Source: Amycolatopsis alkalitolerans (GTDB lineage: Bacteria; Actinomycetota; Actinomycetes; Mycobacteriales; Pseudonocardiaceae). From it: a stretch of DNA of 64,000 nt. The translations under genes and the position numbers were made by a program. The stretch's first letter is position 1; the number at the start of each line of letters is the position of its first letter. The DNA is taken from contig NZ_VDFW01000004.1 of NCBI RefSeq assembly GCF_006152065.1, positions 186,001 to 250,000 of the forward strand, in the 5' to 3' direction. Shown here piece by piece: positions 1-10,104 of the stretch. The notes beneath the pieces are model-generated. The model was not told where the DNA came from, made no database searches, and was given only the letters and a program-made list of their open reading frames with translations.

Positions 1-1518
1 CGCGCGGCGCACCGTGTGCTCGGTGATCCGGTAGACCGTCGCGGGCCCGGCGGACTCGACATCCGCCACGGTCTTGATCTCCGCCGCGAGTTCCGGTTCG
101 AGGGGGCCCGGCGCGACGACGGTGAGATCGGCCTGCACCAGTACATGGTCGATCGGCGCGGGCATCGCACCGACCATCGCCTCCAGCGCCCCGGAGCGGT
201 CGTCTTCGAGCAGCGCGGCAATGGCCCTGGTGAGCGCTCCGAGAGCGATCACGCCCAGCGTCGACGCCTCCGCCATCGTCCAGCGCACCGTCTCGTCCCG
301 CAGGCGCCCACCGCGGCGCGGCGCGCGCCAGGCGAGCACCGTGACAAGCTCCTCGACGCTCCGTACACCCGCTCCGGCAGGAAGCCCGGCGAGCGCTTCG
401 AGGACACGGCGGCGGTTGACGGGCGCGAGAGGGCGGCGCAGGTCGTCGGACAAGGGCGCCATCGCCTTGTCCTTCGCGTCTCGCTGGCCGGCGAGCCCCG
501 GTAGCCGGGGCAACTCCAGCCAGGCCTGCGCGAGGATGATCCACCGCTGCCCCGGGGCGGACGCGAGCCACGAGTCGGTGAGCGTCGTCGGGACCCACTC
601 GGGCGTGGTCGTGCCGCTGTCGGCGACCAGGCCGGCGCCGACGGCGAGTTCGGCGAGCAGCGTCGCGCGCGCGTCGTCGACCTCGAGCTCACGGGCGAGC
701 TTGCGCAGCTCTCGCACGCCCAGCCCGCCCGACTTCAACACCGGCGGCGGTTGTTCGGACCACTGGGCAAGCAGAGATTCCATGTGCCGCAGGAACTCCG
801 CAGCCTCGCCGGCCGCAGCTTCGTCCACTGTGGACTGCTGGTGCGGGTGTGTGGGCAGCTCCGGCTCGCGCAGGGCTCCGGGCGAGCACGAGCGCCCGCC
901 GCGCAGGATCAGCGCTACCTCGCGGGGCAGCTCGACCGTCTCCGCGTCCCGCCTCAGCAGCAGCCCGCGGGCGAGCAGCCGCTGGACCGGGGTCTTGGCG
1001 TCCTCCAGCGGGACCCGGGTGAGCGCATCCTTACTGCGCCCGATGGGCGGACCGGCGGCGAGCGCGCTCAGCACGGCGTGCTCGTCCTCGCTCACTTCGC
1101 TGAGGTCGGCGTCCGCGAGCTCGGGCACAGAGGCGCCGAGACCGGCGGGGAACGGGCCGACGATTTCGCGTGTGACGGGTACCACACGCAGCGCGTCCTC
1201 GTCGCCCCACACCACGGCGCGCCCGCGCAGGCGAGACAGGGCGGGCGGCGGATCGGCGCCGACGAGCGTGGCGATCCGGGCGGCCGGGACGGCTTCGGCG
1301 TCGGCTCCGGCGACCAGCATCGCATCGAGCACCGCGAGGGTGAACGTGTCCAGATCCTCCAGCGCCCGTGCCGTCGAACCGGCCGTGCCCGCGCGGGTGG
1401 CGAGCACGGTGCTGTCGGAGGGCGGCGGAGTGGCCAGGTCACGCCTGGCCTGCAGGAGCGCGGCGAGCTCGTCGTCGGACGCGGAGCGCAGCCAATCCGC
1501 CAGGGAGGTCGCGGGCAT
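1..1518 (-). CDS. Helicase-associated domain protein (partial, C-terminus cut by window edge)
   Basis: The reverse strand encodes at least 506 residues beginning MPATSLADWLRSASDDELAA and running off the left edge without a stop. The DWLRSASDDELAALL start, helical winged-helix-like middle and overall layout match the actinobacterial family annotated as helicase-associated or helicase C-terminal (XPB/Ssl2-like) protein, such as Rv0862c, which sits beside the XPB helicase gene. Function is not firmly known; a partner role in XPB-type DNA repair is inferred from that association, and the helicase would lie just outside the window. A large overlapping reading frame on the plus strand is a composition shadow. 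The start ATG at 1518 is divergent from the small gene at 1603. Confidence 0.8.
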   Translation of the reverse strand, partial: MPATSLADWLRSASDDELAALLQARRDLATPPPSDSTVLATRAGTAGSTARALEDLDTFTLAVLDAMLVAGADAEAVPAARIATLVGADPPPALSRLRGRAVVWGDEDALRVVPVTREIVGPFPAGLGASVPELADADLSEVSEDEHAVLSALAAGPPIGRSKDALTRVPLEDAKTPVQRLLARGLLLRRDAETVELPREVALILRGGRSCSPGALREPELPTHPHQQSTVDEAAAGEAAEFLRHMESLLAQWSEQPPPVLKSGGLGVRELRKLARELEVDDARATLLAELAVGAGLVADSGTTTPEWVPTTLTDSWLASAPGQRWIILAQAWLELPRLPGLAGQRDAKDKAMAPLSDDLRRPLAPVNRRRVLEALAGLPAGAGVRSVEELVTVLAWRAPRRGGRLRDETVRWTMAEASTLGVIALGALTRAIAALLEDDRSGALEAMVGAMPAPIDHVLVQADLTVVAPGPLEPELAAEIKTVADVESAGPATVYRITEHTVRRA

Positions 1519-1602
1519 CACAGCAAAGGATACCGCCCTGGCCTCCGGGGGCCGCTCGCGTTGAGGCAAACTGAAGGCCACACAGGCGAACGGGAGGACG
1601 AC

Positions 1603-1791
1603 GTGGCAAAAGGTGACAACGGCAAGAAAGCCGGCCGGATCGACCCGACCTGGCCGAAGGTGCCAGACGGTGAGCACCCGGTGAGCGAACTCGCGGCGGA
1701 CCGGCAGGGCGCGCTTTCGCCCTACGGTGACGTGACGTTCCCGCTGGACACCGTGCCCTACGTGCACCCGAAGACTGAGATCAACAAGTAA
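1603..1791 (+). CDS. Small conserved actinobacterial protein (Rv0863-like)
   Basis: A 62-residue protein beginning with GTG, preceded by a good ribosome binding site (GGGAGGA, 1592-1598). It is hydrophilic, starts with a Lys/Gly-rich segment and ends in a Pro/Tyr-rich segment (PLDTVPYVHPKTEINK). There is no signal peptide or membrane segment. Its place between the helicase-associated gene and the moaC region matches the short hypothetical Rv0863 of mycobacteria. No function is known and I infer none. It ends 12 bases before the malic enzyme start, so the two may be co-transcribed. Confidence 0.75.
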   Translation: MAKGDNGKKAGRIDPTWPKVPDGEHPVSELAADRQGALSPYGDVTFPLDTVPYVHPKTEINK

Positions 1792-1803
1792 GGGGTAACG
1801 ACA

Positions 1804-3234
<1,431 letters not shown>

Positions 3235-3244
3235 CCTTGCCCAT

Positions 3245-3715
3245 GTGAGTGAACTGAGCCACGTCGACCAGGCGGGTGCGGCCCGGATGGTCGACGTCTC
3301 CGCCAAGCAGGCCTCGGCCCGCACCGCGATCGCGACCGGAGTCGTGCACACGACGGCCGAGGTGGTGGGGCTGCTGTCGTCGAACGGGCTGCCGAAGGGT
3401 GACGCGCTGGCCACCGCGCGGATCGCCGGGATCATGGGGGCGAAGAAGGTGCCGGAGCTGATCCCGCTGTGTCACCAGATCGCGCTGTCCGGGGTGAAGG
3501 TCGAGTTCTCCCTTGGCGAAGCCGAGATCGGTATCCAGGCGACGGCCAAGACCACCGATCGGACCGGCGTCGAGATGGAGGCGCTGACGGCGGTCGCCGT
3601 CGCCGGGCTGACGCTGCACGACATGATCAAAGCCGTCGACCCGGCGGCGACGCTCGACGCGGTGCGGCTCGAGCGCAAGGACGGTGGGAAGACCGGGACT
3701 TGGGAGCGACGATGA
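3245..3715 (+). CDS. moaC: Cyclic pyranopterin monophosphate synthase MoaC
   Basis: A 156-residue MoaC, the second enzyme of molybdopterin synthesis, converting the MoaA product to cyclic pyranopterin monophosphate. Family motifs are visible: MVDVSAK near the start, ARIAGIMGAKKVPELIPLCH in the middle, and TGVEMEALTAVAVAGLTLHDMIKA with the catalytic region near the end. The GTG start at 3245 lies exactly 7 bases after TAGCCT (3232-3237), which overlaps the malic enzyme stop codon, so a leaderless transcript is likely. It is the first gene of moaC, mini-ORF, mog-moaE. Confidence 0.95.
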   Translation: MSELSHVDQAGAARMVDVSAKQASARTAIATGVVHTTAEVVGLLSSNGLPKGDALATARIAGIMGAKKVPELIPLCHQIALSGVKVEFSLGEAEIGIQATAKTTDRTGVEMEALTAVAVAGLTLHDMIKAVDPAATLDAVRLERKDGGKTGTWERR

Positions 3716-3786
3716 CCGATAATCGCGAAGCCGGTCATCGGCGCGACCGGGTGCGGGTGTCCCGCAAGACGCAGGAGCGGCCATGA
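3712..3786 (+). CDS. 24-codon bridging mini-ORF between moaC and mog-moaE
   Basis: An ATG at 3712 overlaps the moaC stop as ATGA. The frame then runs 24 codons (starting MTDNREAGHRRDRVRV) to a TGA that again overlaps the ATG of the next gene as ATGA (3783-3786). A short inverted repeat (GATGACCG at 3711-3718 and CGGTCATC at 3732-3739) surrounds its start. The peptide is strongly basic with no recognisable family. The arrangement suggests a translational coupler rather than a functional peptide, but expression is unproven. Confidence 0.35.
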   Translation: MTDNREAGHRRDRVRVSRKTQERP

Positions 3787-4727
3787 AGCGCACGGCACGG
3801 GTGATCGTCGCATCGAACCGGGCGGCATCGGGGGTGTACGCGGACACGACGGGCCCGGTGATCGTCGACTGGCTGACCGAGCGCTCGTTCGACGTCACGG
3901 AGCCGGTCGTCGTCCCGGACGGCGAGCCGGTGGGCCAGGCGCTGCGCACCTGCCTGAACGACGACGTCGACGTGATCATCACGACCGGCGGGACCGGCAT
4001 CTCTCCGACGGACCGCACCCCGGACGAGACGGCGGCGGTGCTCGACCACCAGTTGCCGGGCCTCGCCGAGGCGATCCGGAGTGCCGGTCTGCCGAAGGTG
4101 CCGACGGCGGTGCTGTCGCGAGGGCTGGCCGGGGTCGCCGGCCGGACGCTCGTGGTCAACCTGCCGGGCTCGCGTGGCGGGGTGAAGGACGGGCTCGGCG
4201 TGCTCGACGGCGTGCTGGACCACGCGGTGGACCAGCTTTCCGGCGGTGACCACCCGCGGCCCACCGAAACCGGCGCTGTCGCGGCGCACGACGTGGCGCC
4301 GCCCCGGATCGCGCTGGCGCAGGTCACCGAGCAGCCGCTGTCGGTCGAGGCCCATGCGGAACTGGTCGACGACCAGGCTGCCGGTGCCGTCGTGACCTTC
4401 GGCGGCGTGGTGCGCAACCACGATGGCGGGAAGTCGGTCGAGACCCTGTTCTATGAGGGTCACCCCAGTGCCGGCGATGTGCTGGGCAGGGTGGTTGCCG
4501 AGGTGACCCGTCGCCGGGGTGCCGGCGTGCGCGCGGTGGCCGTGAGCCATCGGCTGGGCGCCCTGGCCATCGGCGACGTCGCGTTGGCGGTCGCCGTCGC
4601 GGCCGACCACCGTGCCGAGGCCTTTGCCACCTGCGCCGAGTTGGTCGACGAGGTGAAGGCCCAGCTGCCGGTCTGGAAGCACCAGCATTTCGCCGACGGA
4701 ACCGACGAGTGGGTCAACTCCCCGTAG
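3783..4727 (+). CDS. Mog-MoaE fusion: molybdopterin adenylyltransferase plus molybdopterin synthase large subunit
   Basis: A 314-residue two-domain protein. Residues 1 to about 150 are a MogA/MoaB-type domain with IITTGGTGISPTDRTPDET and the VVNLPGSRGG motif, which would adenylylate molybdopterin before molybdate insertion. After a linker near 160-175 (rich in Pro/Ala/Thr), residues about 180-314 are MoaE, with GAVVTFGGVVRNHDGG, LFYEGHPSAG and the Lys-bearing VWKHQHFADGTDEWVN end, the large subunit that transfers sulfur from MoaD. The two are separate genes (mog, moaE2) in M. tuberculosis; the fusion joins consecutive neighbours of one pathway. The matching moaD and moaA lie on the other side of rpfA. 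Confidence 0.93.
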   Translation: MKRTARVIVASNRAASGVYADTTGPVIVDWLTERSFDVTEPVVVPDGEPVGQALRTCLNDDVDVIITTGGTGISPTDRTPDETAAVLDHQLPGLAEAIRSAGLPKVPTAVLSRGLAGVAGRTLVVNLPGSRGGVKDGLGVLDGVLDHAVDQLSGGDHPRPTETGAVAAHDVAPPRIALAQVTEQPLSVEAHAELVDDQAAGAVVTFGGVVRNHDGGKSVETLFYEGHPSAGDVLGRVVAEVTRRRGAGVRAVAVSHRLGALAIGDVALAVAVAADHRAEAFATCAELVDEVKAQLPVWKHQHFADGTDEWVNSP

Positions 4728-4770
4728 CCGGAGGCCGCAGCGCCTGCGAGCCCTCTGCGCGGCGGCGAGG

Positions 4771-5022
4771 GGCGAACTCGGCGTCTGGCGTGTCGAACTC
4801 GCCGTCTCGAATTTAGATCTCGACGGCCTGGACGTAGATCTCGGCGTCTGCGGCGTCGAACTCAGCGTCGCGGGCGTCGAACTCAGCGTCGCGGGCGTCG
4901 AACTCAGCGTCGCGGGCGTCGAACTCGGCGTCCCGAGTGTCGAACTCGGCGTCTGGAGCGCCGAACTCAGCGTCGCGGACGTCGGGCTCGGCGGGCTGGG
5001 TGTGGATCTCGGGGTTGGGGGG
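4771..5022. repeat. Tandem array of twelve 21-bp units
   Basis: Twelve consecutive 21-base units fill this 252-base stretch in constant register. The consensus is close to GTCGAACTCRGCGTCGCGGG plus C. Units 5-7 (4855-4917) are identical; units 3, 4 and 12 carry GATCTC in place of GAACTC; the flanking units are more diverged. As 21 is divisible by three, reading frames stay open on both strands: the reverse strand shows a D-A-E-F-D-A-R heptapeptide repeat. I see no ribosome binding site, so I regard it as intergenic tandem repeat rather than a gene. It lies between the convergent mog-moaE and rpfA genes. Confidence 0.9.
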
Positions 5023-5023
5023 C

Positions 5024-5066
5024 GCTGTGGGCCCCACCGCACGGGGGAGGCGGTGGGGCCCACAGC
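5024..5066. terminator. Strong bidirectional stem-loop
   Basis: Two perfectly complementary 17-base arms (GCTGTGGGCCCCACCGC at 5024-5040 and its complement at 5050-5066) enclose a 9-base loop. It lies about 30 bases past the stop codon of the reverse-strand rpfA gene, with the convergent mog-moaE gene ending on the other side. There is no long T-run, which is usual for high-GC actinomycete terminators. Confidence 0.75.
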
Positions 5067-5095
5067 TGATCGCGCCGCGGGTGACCTTCAGCAGG

Positions 5096-5950
<855 letters not shown>

Positions 5951-6024
5951 CTTGCGTGGCCGGTCGGGGCCAGCCGAAAAGCGACGGTACGTAACCGAGA
6001 CCGTGATCGGAAATTATTCGGTGC

Positions 6025-6038
6025 GTGACCTACATCAC
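6025..6038. promoter_or_regulatory. CRP-type site upstream of rpfA
   Basis: The sequence GTGACCTACATCAC is a perfect match to the CRP-family pattern GTGA-N6-TCAC. It lies about 70 bases upstream of the structured rpfA leader. M. tuberculosis rpfA is a recognised target of its CRP (Rv3676), which supports an activating role here. The transcription start is not known from sequence, so the exact promoter position is inferred. Confidence 0.65.
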
Positions 6039-6205
6039 AGTAACGGCACGCAACCTTCTGCGATCTAGCTGTTTCCCCTGGTCGACGGCCCGTTATCGTC
6101 CCGTTTCCTGCCCGAGATATTTCACTGATCGTGAGGCCTGTGTCACGTCGTTTGGGCGCGATTGGGCCGTTCGTGAAGGCCCGGAAACGGGCTGGAAACC
6201 TCCGG

Positions 6206-6463
6206 TCAACCGCCGGCAAACGGGGGGAGCACATCGAGCTCCGCCCCGTCCGGGACCGTACGCGAGCGATCACGGACCGCGATTCCGTCGAGCAGGAAAC
6301 TGGCCGCTTCGAGTACCTTCGGCAGCTTCTCCGGATGCCGCCCTCGCAGGACCCCGAGCACGTCGCTGACGGACGTGCCGGCCGGCAGCTGGAGCGTCTC
6401 CTGCTCCACTCCCGACGCGGCCCGCGCGGACGCGAAATAACGCACCAGCACCGTGGTCGTCAA
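6206..6463 (-). CDS. moaD: Molybdopterin synthase sulfur-carrier subunit MoaD
   Basis: An 85-residue ubiquitin-fold protein, MTTTVLVRYFASARAASGVE at the start and LPPFAGG at the end. The terminal Gly-Gly is the thiocarboxylate-bearing tail that delivers sulfur to precursor Z together with the MoaE domain encoded at 3783. The start lies 7 bases after the moaA stop, so it is the second gene of a moaA-moaD operon. Length is normal for the family. Confidence 0.93.
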   Translation of the reverse strand: MTTTVLVRYFASARAASGVEQETLQLPAGTSVSDVLGVLRGRHPEKLPKVLEAASFLLDGIAVRDRSRTVPDGAELDVLPPFAGG

Positions 6464-6470
6464 GGCCGAC

Positions 6471-7532
6471 TCAGCCCCCGATCGCGCTCATCGGCCGGAG
6501 CGGCTGCGCGAATCCGGCGTCGTTGATCTCGTGGCCGGCGAGTTTGCCCCACATCGTCATCCGCCACGCGTCGGCCACCGATTCGTCGCCGAGACCGGAC
6601 CGGAGCAGCCCGCGCAGGTCCGTCTCGTCGTTGCTGAACAGGCAGGAGCGGACCGCGCCGTCGGCGGTCAGCCGGGTGCGCTCGCAGGCGGCGCAGAACG
6701 GCCTTGTCACCGAGGCGATGACGCCCACCTCGCCGGGACCGCCGTCGACCTGCCAGCGTTCGGCCGGCGCGCCACCGCGCTCGACGGGGCTCGGCGTCAG
6801 CTCGAACTCCTTCCGCAGCAGGCCGAGGATCTCTTCCGCGGTCACCATGTCGCGGCGGTTCCAGCCGTGCTGCGCGTCCAGCGGCATCTGTTCGATGAAC
6901 CGGAGGTGGTAGCCATGGTCGAGGCAGAACCGCAGCAGGCTCGCGGCCTCGTGCTCGTTGACCCCGCGCAGCAGCACTGCGTTGACCTTGACCGGGTTCA
7001 GCCCGGCCGCGCGGGCCGCCTCGAGACCGTCCAGCACGTGGGACAGCCGGTCGCGGCGGGTGATCGTGCGGAACGTCTCCGGATCCGTCGTGTCGAGCGA
7101 GACGTTGATCCGGTCCAGCCCGGCCGCGGCGATCCCCGCGGCCCGCTTGGCGAGGCCGATTCCGTTGGTCGTCATGGAGAGCCGGGGCCGGGGCCGCAGT
7201 GCCGCGATGCGGCCGATGAGCCCCTCGAGGCCGGGCCGCAGCATCGGCTCGCCGCCGGTGAGCCGGATGTCGGTGACGCCGAGCCGCTCGACCGCGATTC
7301 TCAACAGCCGCAACAGTTCTTCGTCGGTCAGCACGTCCTCGCCCGGCAGCCACGGGAGGCCTTCGGCCGGCATGCAGTAGGTGCACCGGAGGTTGCACCG
7401 ATCCGTCAGCGAGACCCGGAGATCGGTGGCCACCCGCCCGAAGGTGTCGATGAGGGCCGGGCTGTCCGGCCTTGCTTCGGACACGACATGGGGACCCCGA
7501 AGACGGGGCAGACCGAGATTCACCGCACTCAT
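6471..7532 (-). CDS. moaA: GTP 3',8-cyclase MoaA (radical SAM)
   Basis: A 353-residue radical SAM enzyme converting GTP to 3',8-cyclo-dihydro-GTP in the first molybdopterin step. The CNLRCTYC motif (Cys 46, 50 and 53) binds the SAM cluster; RLTGGEPMLRPG follows; the C-terminal FCAACERTR and a later Cys bind the second cluster; the protein ends SAIGG, the Gly-Gly needed for activity. I choose ATG at 7532 because TAGGCT lies 7 bases upstream, giving a leaderless start; a GTG 24 bases earlier is possible. The divergent neighbour is a MarR gene at 7624. Confidence 0.95.
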   Translation of the reverse strand: MSAVNLGLPRLRGPHVVSEARPDSPALIDTFGRVATDLRVSLTDRCNLRCTYCMPAEGLPWLPGEDVLTDEELLRLLRIAVERLGVTDIRLTGGEPMLRPGLEGLIGRIAALRPRPRLSMTTNGIGLAKRAAGIAAAGLDRINVSLDTTDPETFRTITRRDRLSHVLDGLEAARAAGLNPVKVNAVLLRGVNEHEAASLLRFCLDHGYHLRFIEQMPLDAQHGWNRRDMVTAEEILGLLRKEFELTPSPVERGGAPAERWQVDGGPGEVGVIASVTRPFCAACERTRLTADGAVRSCLFSNDETDLRGLLRSGLGDESVADAWRMTMWGKLAGHEINDAGFAQPLRPMSAIGG

Positions 7533-7623
7533 TGGCACCAGCCTAACCCGAGTCACCCCGGAGCGACGATCACTAGAATATTGAGAACACGCCGTGTTTC
7601 AAGGGCCGGGAGGAAAGCGGTCG

Positions 7624-8106
7624 ATGGCAGTCGAGCCGAGGTACCCGGTGCCGCCCGACGTGCTCGCGCGGTTCGCCGACCTCGGCCGCGAAGGCAGCAC
7701 GCTCGCCGTGCTGCGGCATGCGCGGATCGCGCAGCGGATGGGCCTGTCCGGCACCGATCACAAAGCACTGGATCTGGCCTCGCGCGCGGAAGGGCCGCTG
7801 ACCGCGGGCCGGATAGCCCAGCTCACAGGCCTGTCGACGGGTGCGGTCACGGGTGTCATCGACAGGCTCGAGCGAGCCGGGTTCGTCCGCCGCGTGCGCG
7901 ACCGGCAGGACCGCCGCAAGGTCCTCGTCGAGATCCTGCCCCTCGACGAGGAGAAGTACGCGCCGCTGTTCGACTCGGCGCTGGACGCGGTCGAGCAGGT
8001 GCTCGAAAGGTTCTCGCCGGAGGAACGGGACATAGTGGAACGTTATCAACGCGAGATCCAGCGTCTGATGCGTAACGAGATCCTCGATGAGGGCGCAAGC
8101 GCCTAG
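7624..8106 (+). CDS. MarR-family transcriptional regulator
   Basis: A 160-residue winged-helix regulator. The DNA-binding part is seen at about 55-105: LTAGRIAQLTGLSTGAVTGVIDRLERAGFVRRVRDRQDRRK with the usual DRQDRRK wing. The ATG at 7624 follows GGGAGGA at 7607-7613, and an upstream in-frame ATG at 7594 is less likely. It is divergent from moaA and precedes the molybdate-type regulator and modABC. Its ligand and targets cannot be told from the sequence; local control of moaA or of itself is an inference. Confidence 0.85.
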   Translation: MAVEPRYPVPPDVLARFADLGREGSTLAVLRHARIAQRMGLSGTDHKALDLASRAEGPLTAGRIAQLTGLSTGAVTGVIDRLERAGFVRRVRDRQDRRKVLVEILPLDEEKYAPLFDSALDAVEQVLERFSPEERDIVERYQREIQRLMRNEILDEGASA

Positions 8107-8139
8107 TTTTTCCGCAGCCACGGCGATAATGTCGCGGCC

Positions 8140-8544
8140 ATGCCGCAATTTCGGTTCTCAGAAGCCGCCGGCCTGCTCGGCGTCAGCGACGACACCGTGC
8201 GCCGCTGGGTTCGTGCCGGGCAGCTCGGTTCCAGTGTGGATGCCGCCGGCCGGAAGGTCGTCGACGGCGCCGAGCTGGCCGCGTTCGCCCGCTCCCAGGC
8301 CGCCCGCCCCGAGGATCCCTCGGACGTCGGGCGCTCCGCGCGGAACCGGTTCGTCGGGCTCGTCACCGACGTCCTCACCGACAAGGTGATGGCCCAGGTC
8401 GAGCTGCAGTGCGGGCCGCACCGGGTGGTGTCGCTGATGAGCACCGAGGCGGTACGCGAGCTGGGGCTGCGGCCCGGCGTGCTCGCGGTGGCGGTGGTGA
8501 AGGCGACGACGGTCGTCGTAGAGACTCCAGGAGGAGAGCGTTGA
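8140..8544 (+). CDS. HTH plus TOBE/Mop-domain molybdenum-type regulator
   Basis: A 134-residue protein. Residues about 5-50 form an excisionase/MerR-type helix-turn-helix (SEAAGLLGVSDDTVRRWVRAG). Residues about 66-130 form a TOBE/Mop molybdate- or molybdopterin-binding domain (SARNRFVGLVTDVLTDKVMAQVEL and AVAVVKATTVVVE). This architecture is a small molybdenum-responsive regulator. It overlaps modA by 4 bases, so it probably controls or senses for the transporter. The ATG is 7 bases after TAATGT (8127-8132), consistent with a leaderless transcript for the whole mod operon. Confidence 0.85.
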   Translation: MPQFRFSEAAGLLGVSDDTVRRWVRAGQLGSSVDAAGRKVVDGAELAAFARSQAARPEDPSDVGRSARNRFVGLVTDVLTDKVMAQVELQCGPHRVVSLMSTEAVRELGLRPGVLAVAVVKATTVVVETPGGER

Positions 8545-9308
8545 AGAAGGTCTTAGCCGTACTGGCCGGTGTCGCGTTGCTGGCCACCGGCTGCGGTTCG
8601 AGCTCGTCCGGCAGCAGCGCGCCACCGGCGAAGACGCTCACGGTGTTCGCCGCGGCTTCGCTGACCGAGTCGTTCAACGCGCTGAAGTCCGAGTTCGAGG
8701 CGGCGCATCCGGGCGTCACGGTGAAGTACGACTTCGGCGGCTCCTCGACGCTCGTACAGCAGATCAACAACGGCGCGAAGGTCGATGTGTTCGCGTCCGC
8801 GGACCAGACGAACATGAACAAGGCGGTGCAGGGCGGGTCGATCGACGGCTCGCCGACGGTGTTCGCGACCAACAAGCTCACCATCGCGGTCGCCCCCGGC
8901 AACCCGAAGGGCATCAAGGGTTTCGCCGACCTCACCAGGCCGGGGCTGAAGGTCGTCGTGTGCGCGGCTCCGGTGCCGTGCGGCGCGGCCACGCAGAAGG
9001 TCGAGAAGGGCACCGGCGTGACGCTCAAGCCGGTCAGCGAGGAGGACGACGTCAAGCAGGTGCTGACCAAGGTCGAGTCCGGGGACGCGGACGCCGGCCT
9101 GGTCTACGTGACCGACGCGAACAGCGCACCCGGCAAGGTGACCCAGGTCGACTTCCCCGAATCGGCACAGGCGATCAACAACTACCCGATGGCCGTGGTC
9201 AAGGGCGCCCCGCAGGTCGATCTCGCGCGGCAGTTCGAGCAGTTCGTGCTCGGCGCGCAGGGCAAGGCCGAGCTGACCAAGGTGGGCTTTGGCACGCCGG
9301 CCAAGTAA
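8541..9308 (+). CDS. modA: Molybdate ABC transporter substrate-binding lipoprotein ModA
   Basis: A 255-residue lipoprotein. It starts with TTG at 8541, overlapping the previous stop as TTGA, with AGGAGGAG at 8529-8536. A signal sequence with the lipobox LLATGC precedes a Ser/Gly tether, then the ModA fold: TLTVFAAASLTESFNALK, YDFGGSSTLVQQI, VDVFASADQTNM, and GLVYVTDANSAPGKV near the end. It captures molybdate (or tungstate) outside the membrane and passes it to ModBC. Confidence 0.93.
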   Translation: MKKVLAVLAGVALLATGCGSSSSGSSAPPAKTLTVFAAASLTESFNALKSEFEAAHPGVTVKYDFGGSSTLVQQINNGAKVDVFASADQTNMNKAVQGGSIDGSPTVFATNKLTIAVAPGNPKGIKGFADLTRPGLKVVVCAAPVPCGAATQKVEKGTGVTLKPVSEEDDVKQVLTKVESGDADAGLVYVTDANSAPGKVTQVDFPESAQAINNYPMAVVKGAPQVDLARQFEQFVLGAQGKAELTKVGFGTPAK

Positions 9309-10104
9309 CCCCGTTCCGCGCGCGAAGGTCCCGTGGGCGCTGTGGGTGCCCGCGGGACTCGCGCTCGCACTCGTCGTGCTGCCGGTCGTCGGGCTGCTGG
9401 TCCGCACGGACCTGAGCCGGCTGCCGTCGCTGATCGTGTCCGACTCCTCACTCGCGGCGCTGCGGCTTTCGTTCGAGACGGCCGCGATGTCGACGGTCGG
9501 GTGCATCGTGCTCGGCGTGCCGCTCGCGGTCGTGCTCGCCCGGTCGGCGGTGCCCGGCATCCGGGTGCTGCGCGCGATCGTGCTGCTACCGCTCGTGCTG
9601 CCGCCGGTCGTCGGCGGGCTGGCGCTGCTGTACCTGTTGGGTCGCAAGGGTTTTCTCGGGTACCTGCTCGACGTGACCCTCGGCGTGACGGTGCCGTTCA
9701 CCACGACCGCGGTGGTGATCGCGCAGACCTTCGTGGCCATGCCGTTCCTCGTGGTGAGCCTCGAAGGCGCGCTGCGGAACGCGGGCGACTCCTATGAACA
9801 GATAGGTGCCACGCTGGGCGCGAGGCCGTGGACGGTGTTCCGCCGGGTCACGCTGCCGATGCTGCTGCCGGCGCTCGGCTCGGGCGCGGTGCTGAGCTTC
9901 GCGCGGTCGCTTGGGGAGTTCGGGGCGACGATCACGTTCGCCGGCAGCCTCGAGGGTGTGACCAGGACGCTGCCGCTCGAGGTCTACACGCAGGTGCAGG
10001 CCGACATCGACAGTGCGGTCGCGGTCGCGCTGCTGCTGGTGGTGGTCGCGCTCGTGGTGATCATCGTGGCGCGCCCACGCGCGGTGGAGGGGGGTGCCGT
10101 GTGA
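9289..10104 (+). CDS. modB: Molybdate ABC transporter permease ModB
   Basis: A 271-residue inner-membrane permease with about five to six membrane segments. It carries the EAA-type loop (YEQIGATLGARPWTVFRRVTLPMLLPAL) that contacts the ATPase, and the ModB signature SFARSLGEFGATITFAGS. The likely start is TTG at 9289, inside the last 20 bases of modA, preceded by AAGGTGG; a later start is possible. Its last codon overlaps the modC start as GTGA. Confidence 0.93.
   Translation: MARRPSNPVPRAKVPWALWVPAGLALALVVLPVVGLLVRTDLSRLPSLIVSDSSLAALRLSFETAAMSTVGCIVLGVPLAVVLARSAVPGIRVLRAIVLLPLVLPPVVGGLALLYLLGRKGFLGYLLDVTLGVTVPFTTTAVVIAQTFVAMPFLVVSLEGALRNAGDSYEQIGATLGARPWTVFRRVTLPMLLPALGSGAVLSFARSLGEFGATITFAGSLEGVTRTLPLEVYTQVQADIDSAVAVALLLVVVALVVIIVARPRAVEGGAV

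Noticed and set aside
74-1564. Long open frame on the plus strand over the helicase-associated gene
   Set aside because: The product is a low-complexity Ser/Arg/Ala string typical of a GC-rich antisense frame; the reverse strand has family-like protein.
4771-5022. CRISPR array
   Set aside because: The units abut directly with no unique spacers and no cas genes are present.
4813-5037. 74-codon reverse-strand gene with DAEFDAR repeats
   Set aside because: No ribosome binding site or leaderless promoter; it starts inside the terminator arm and exists because the 21-bp period keeps frames open.
6130-6148. Second CRP site near GTGAGGCCTGTGTCAC
   Set aside because: The half-sites are 8 bases apart rather than 6.
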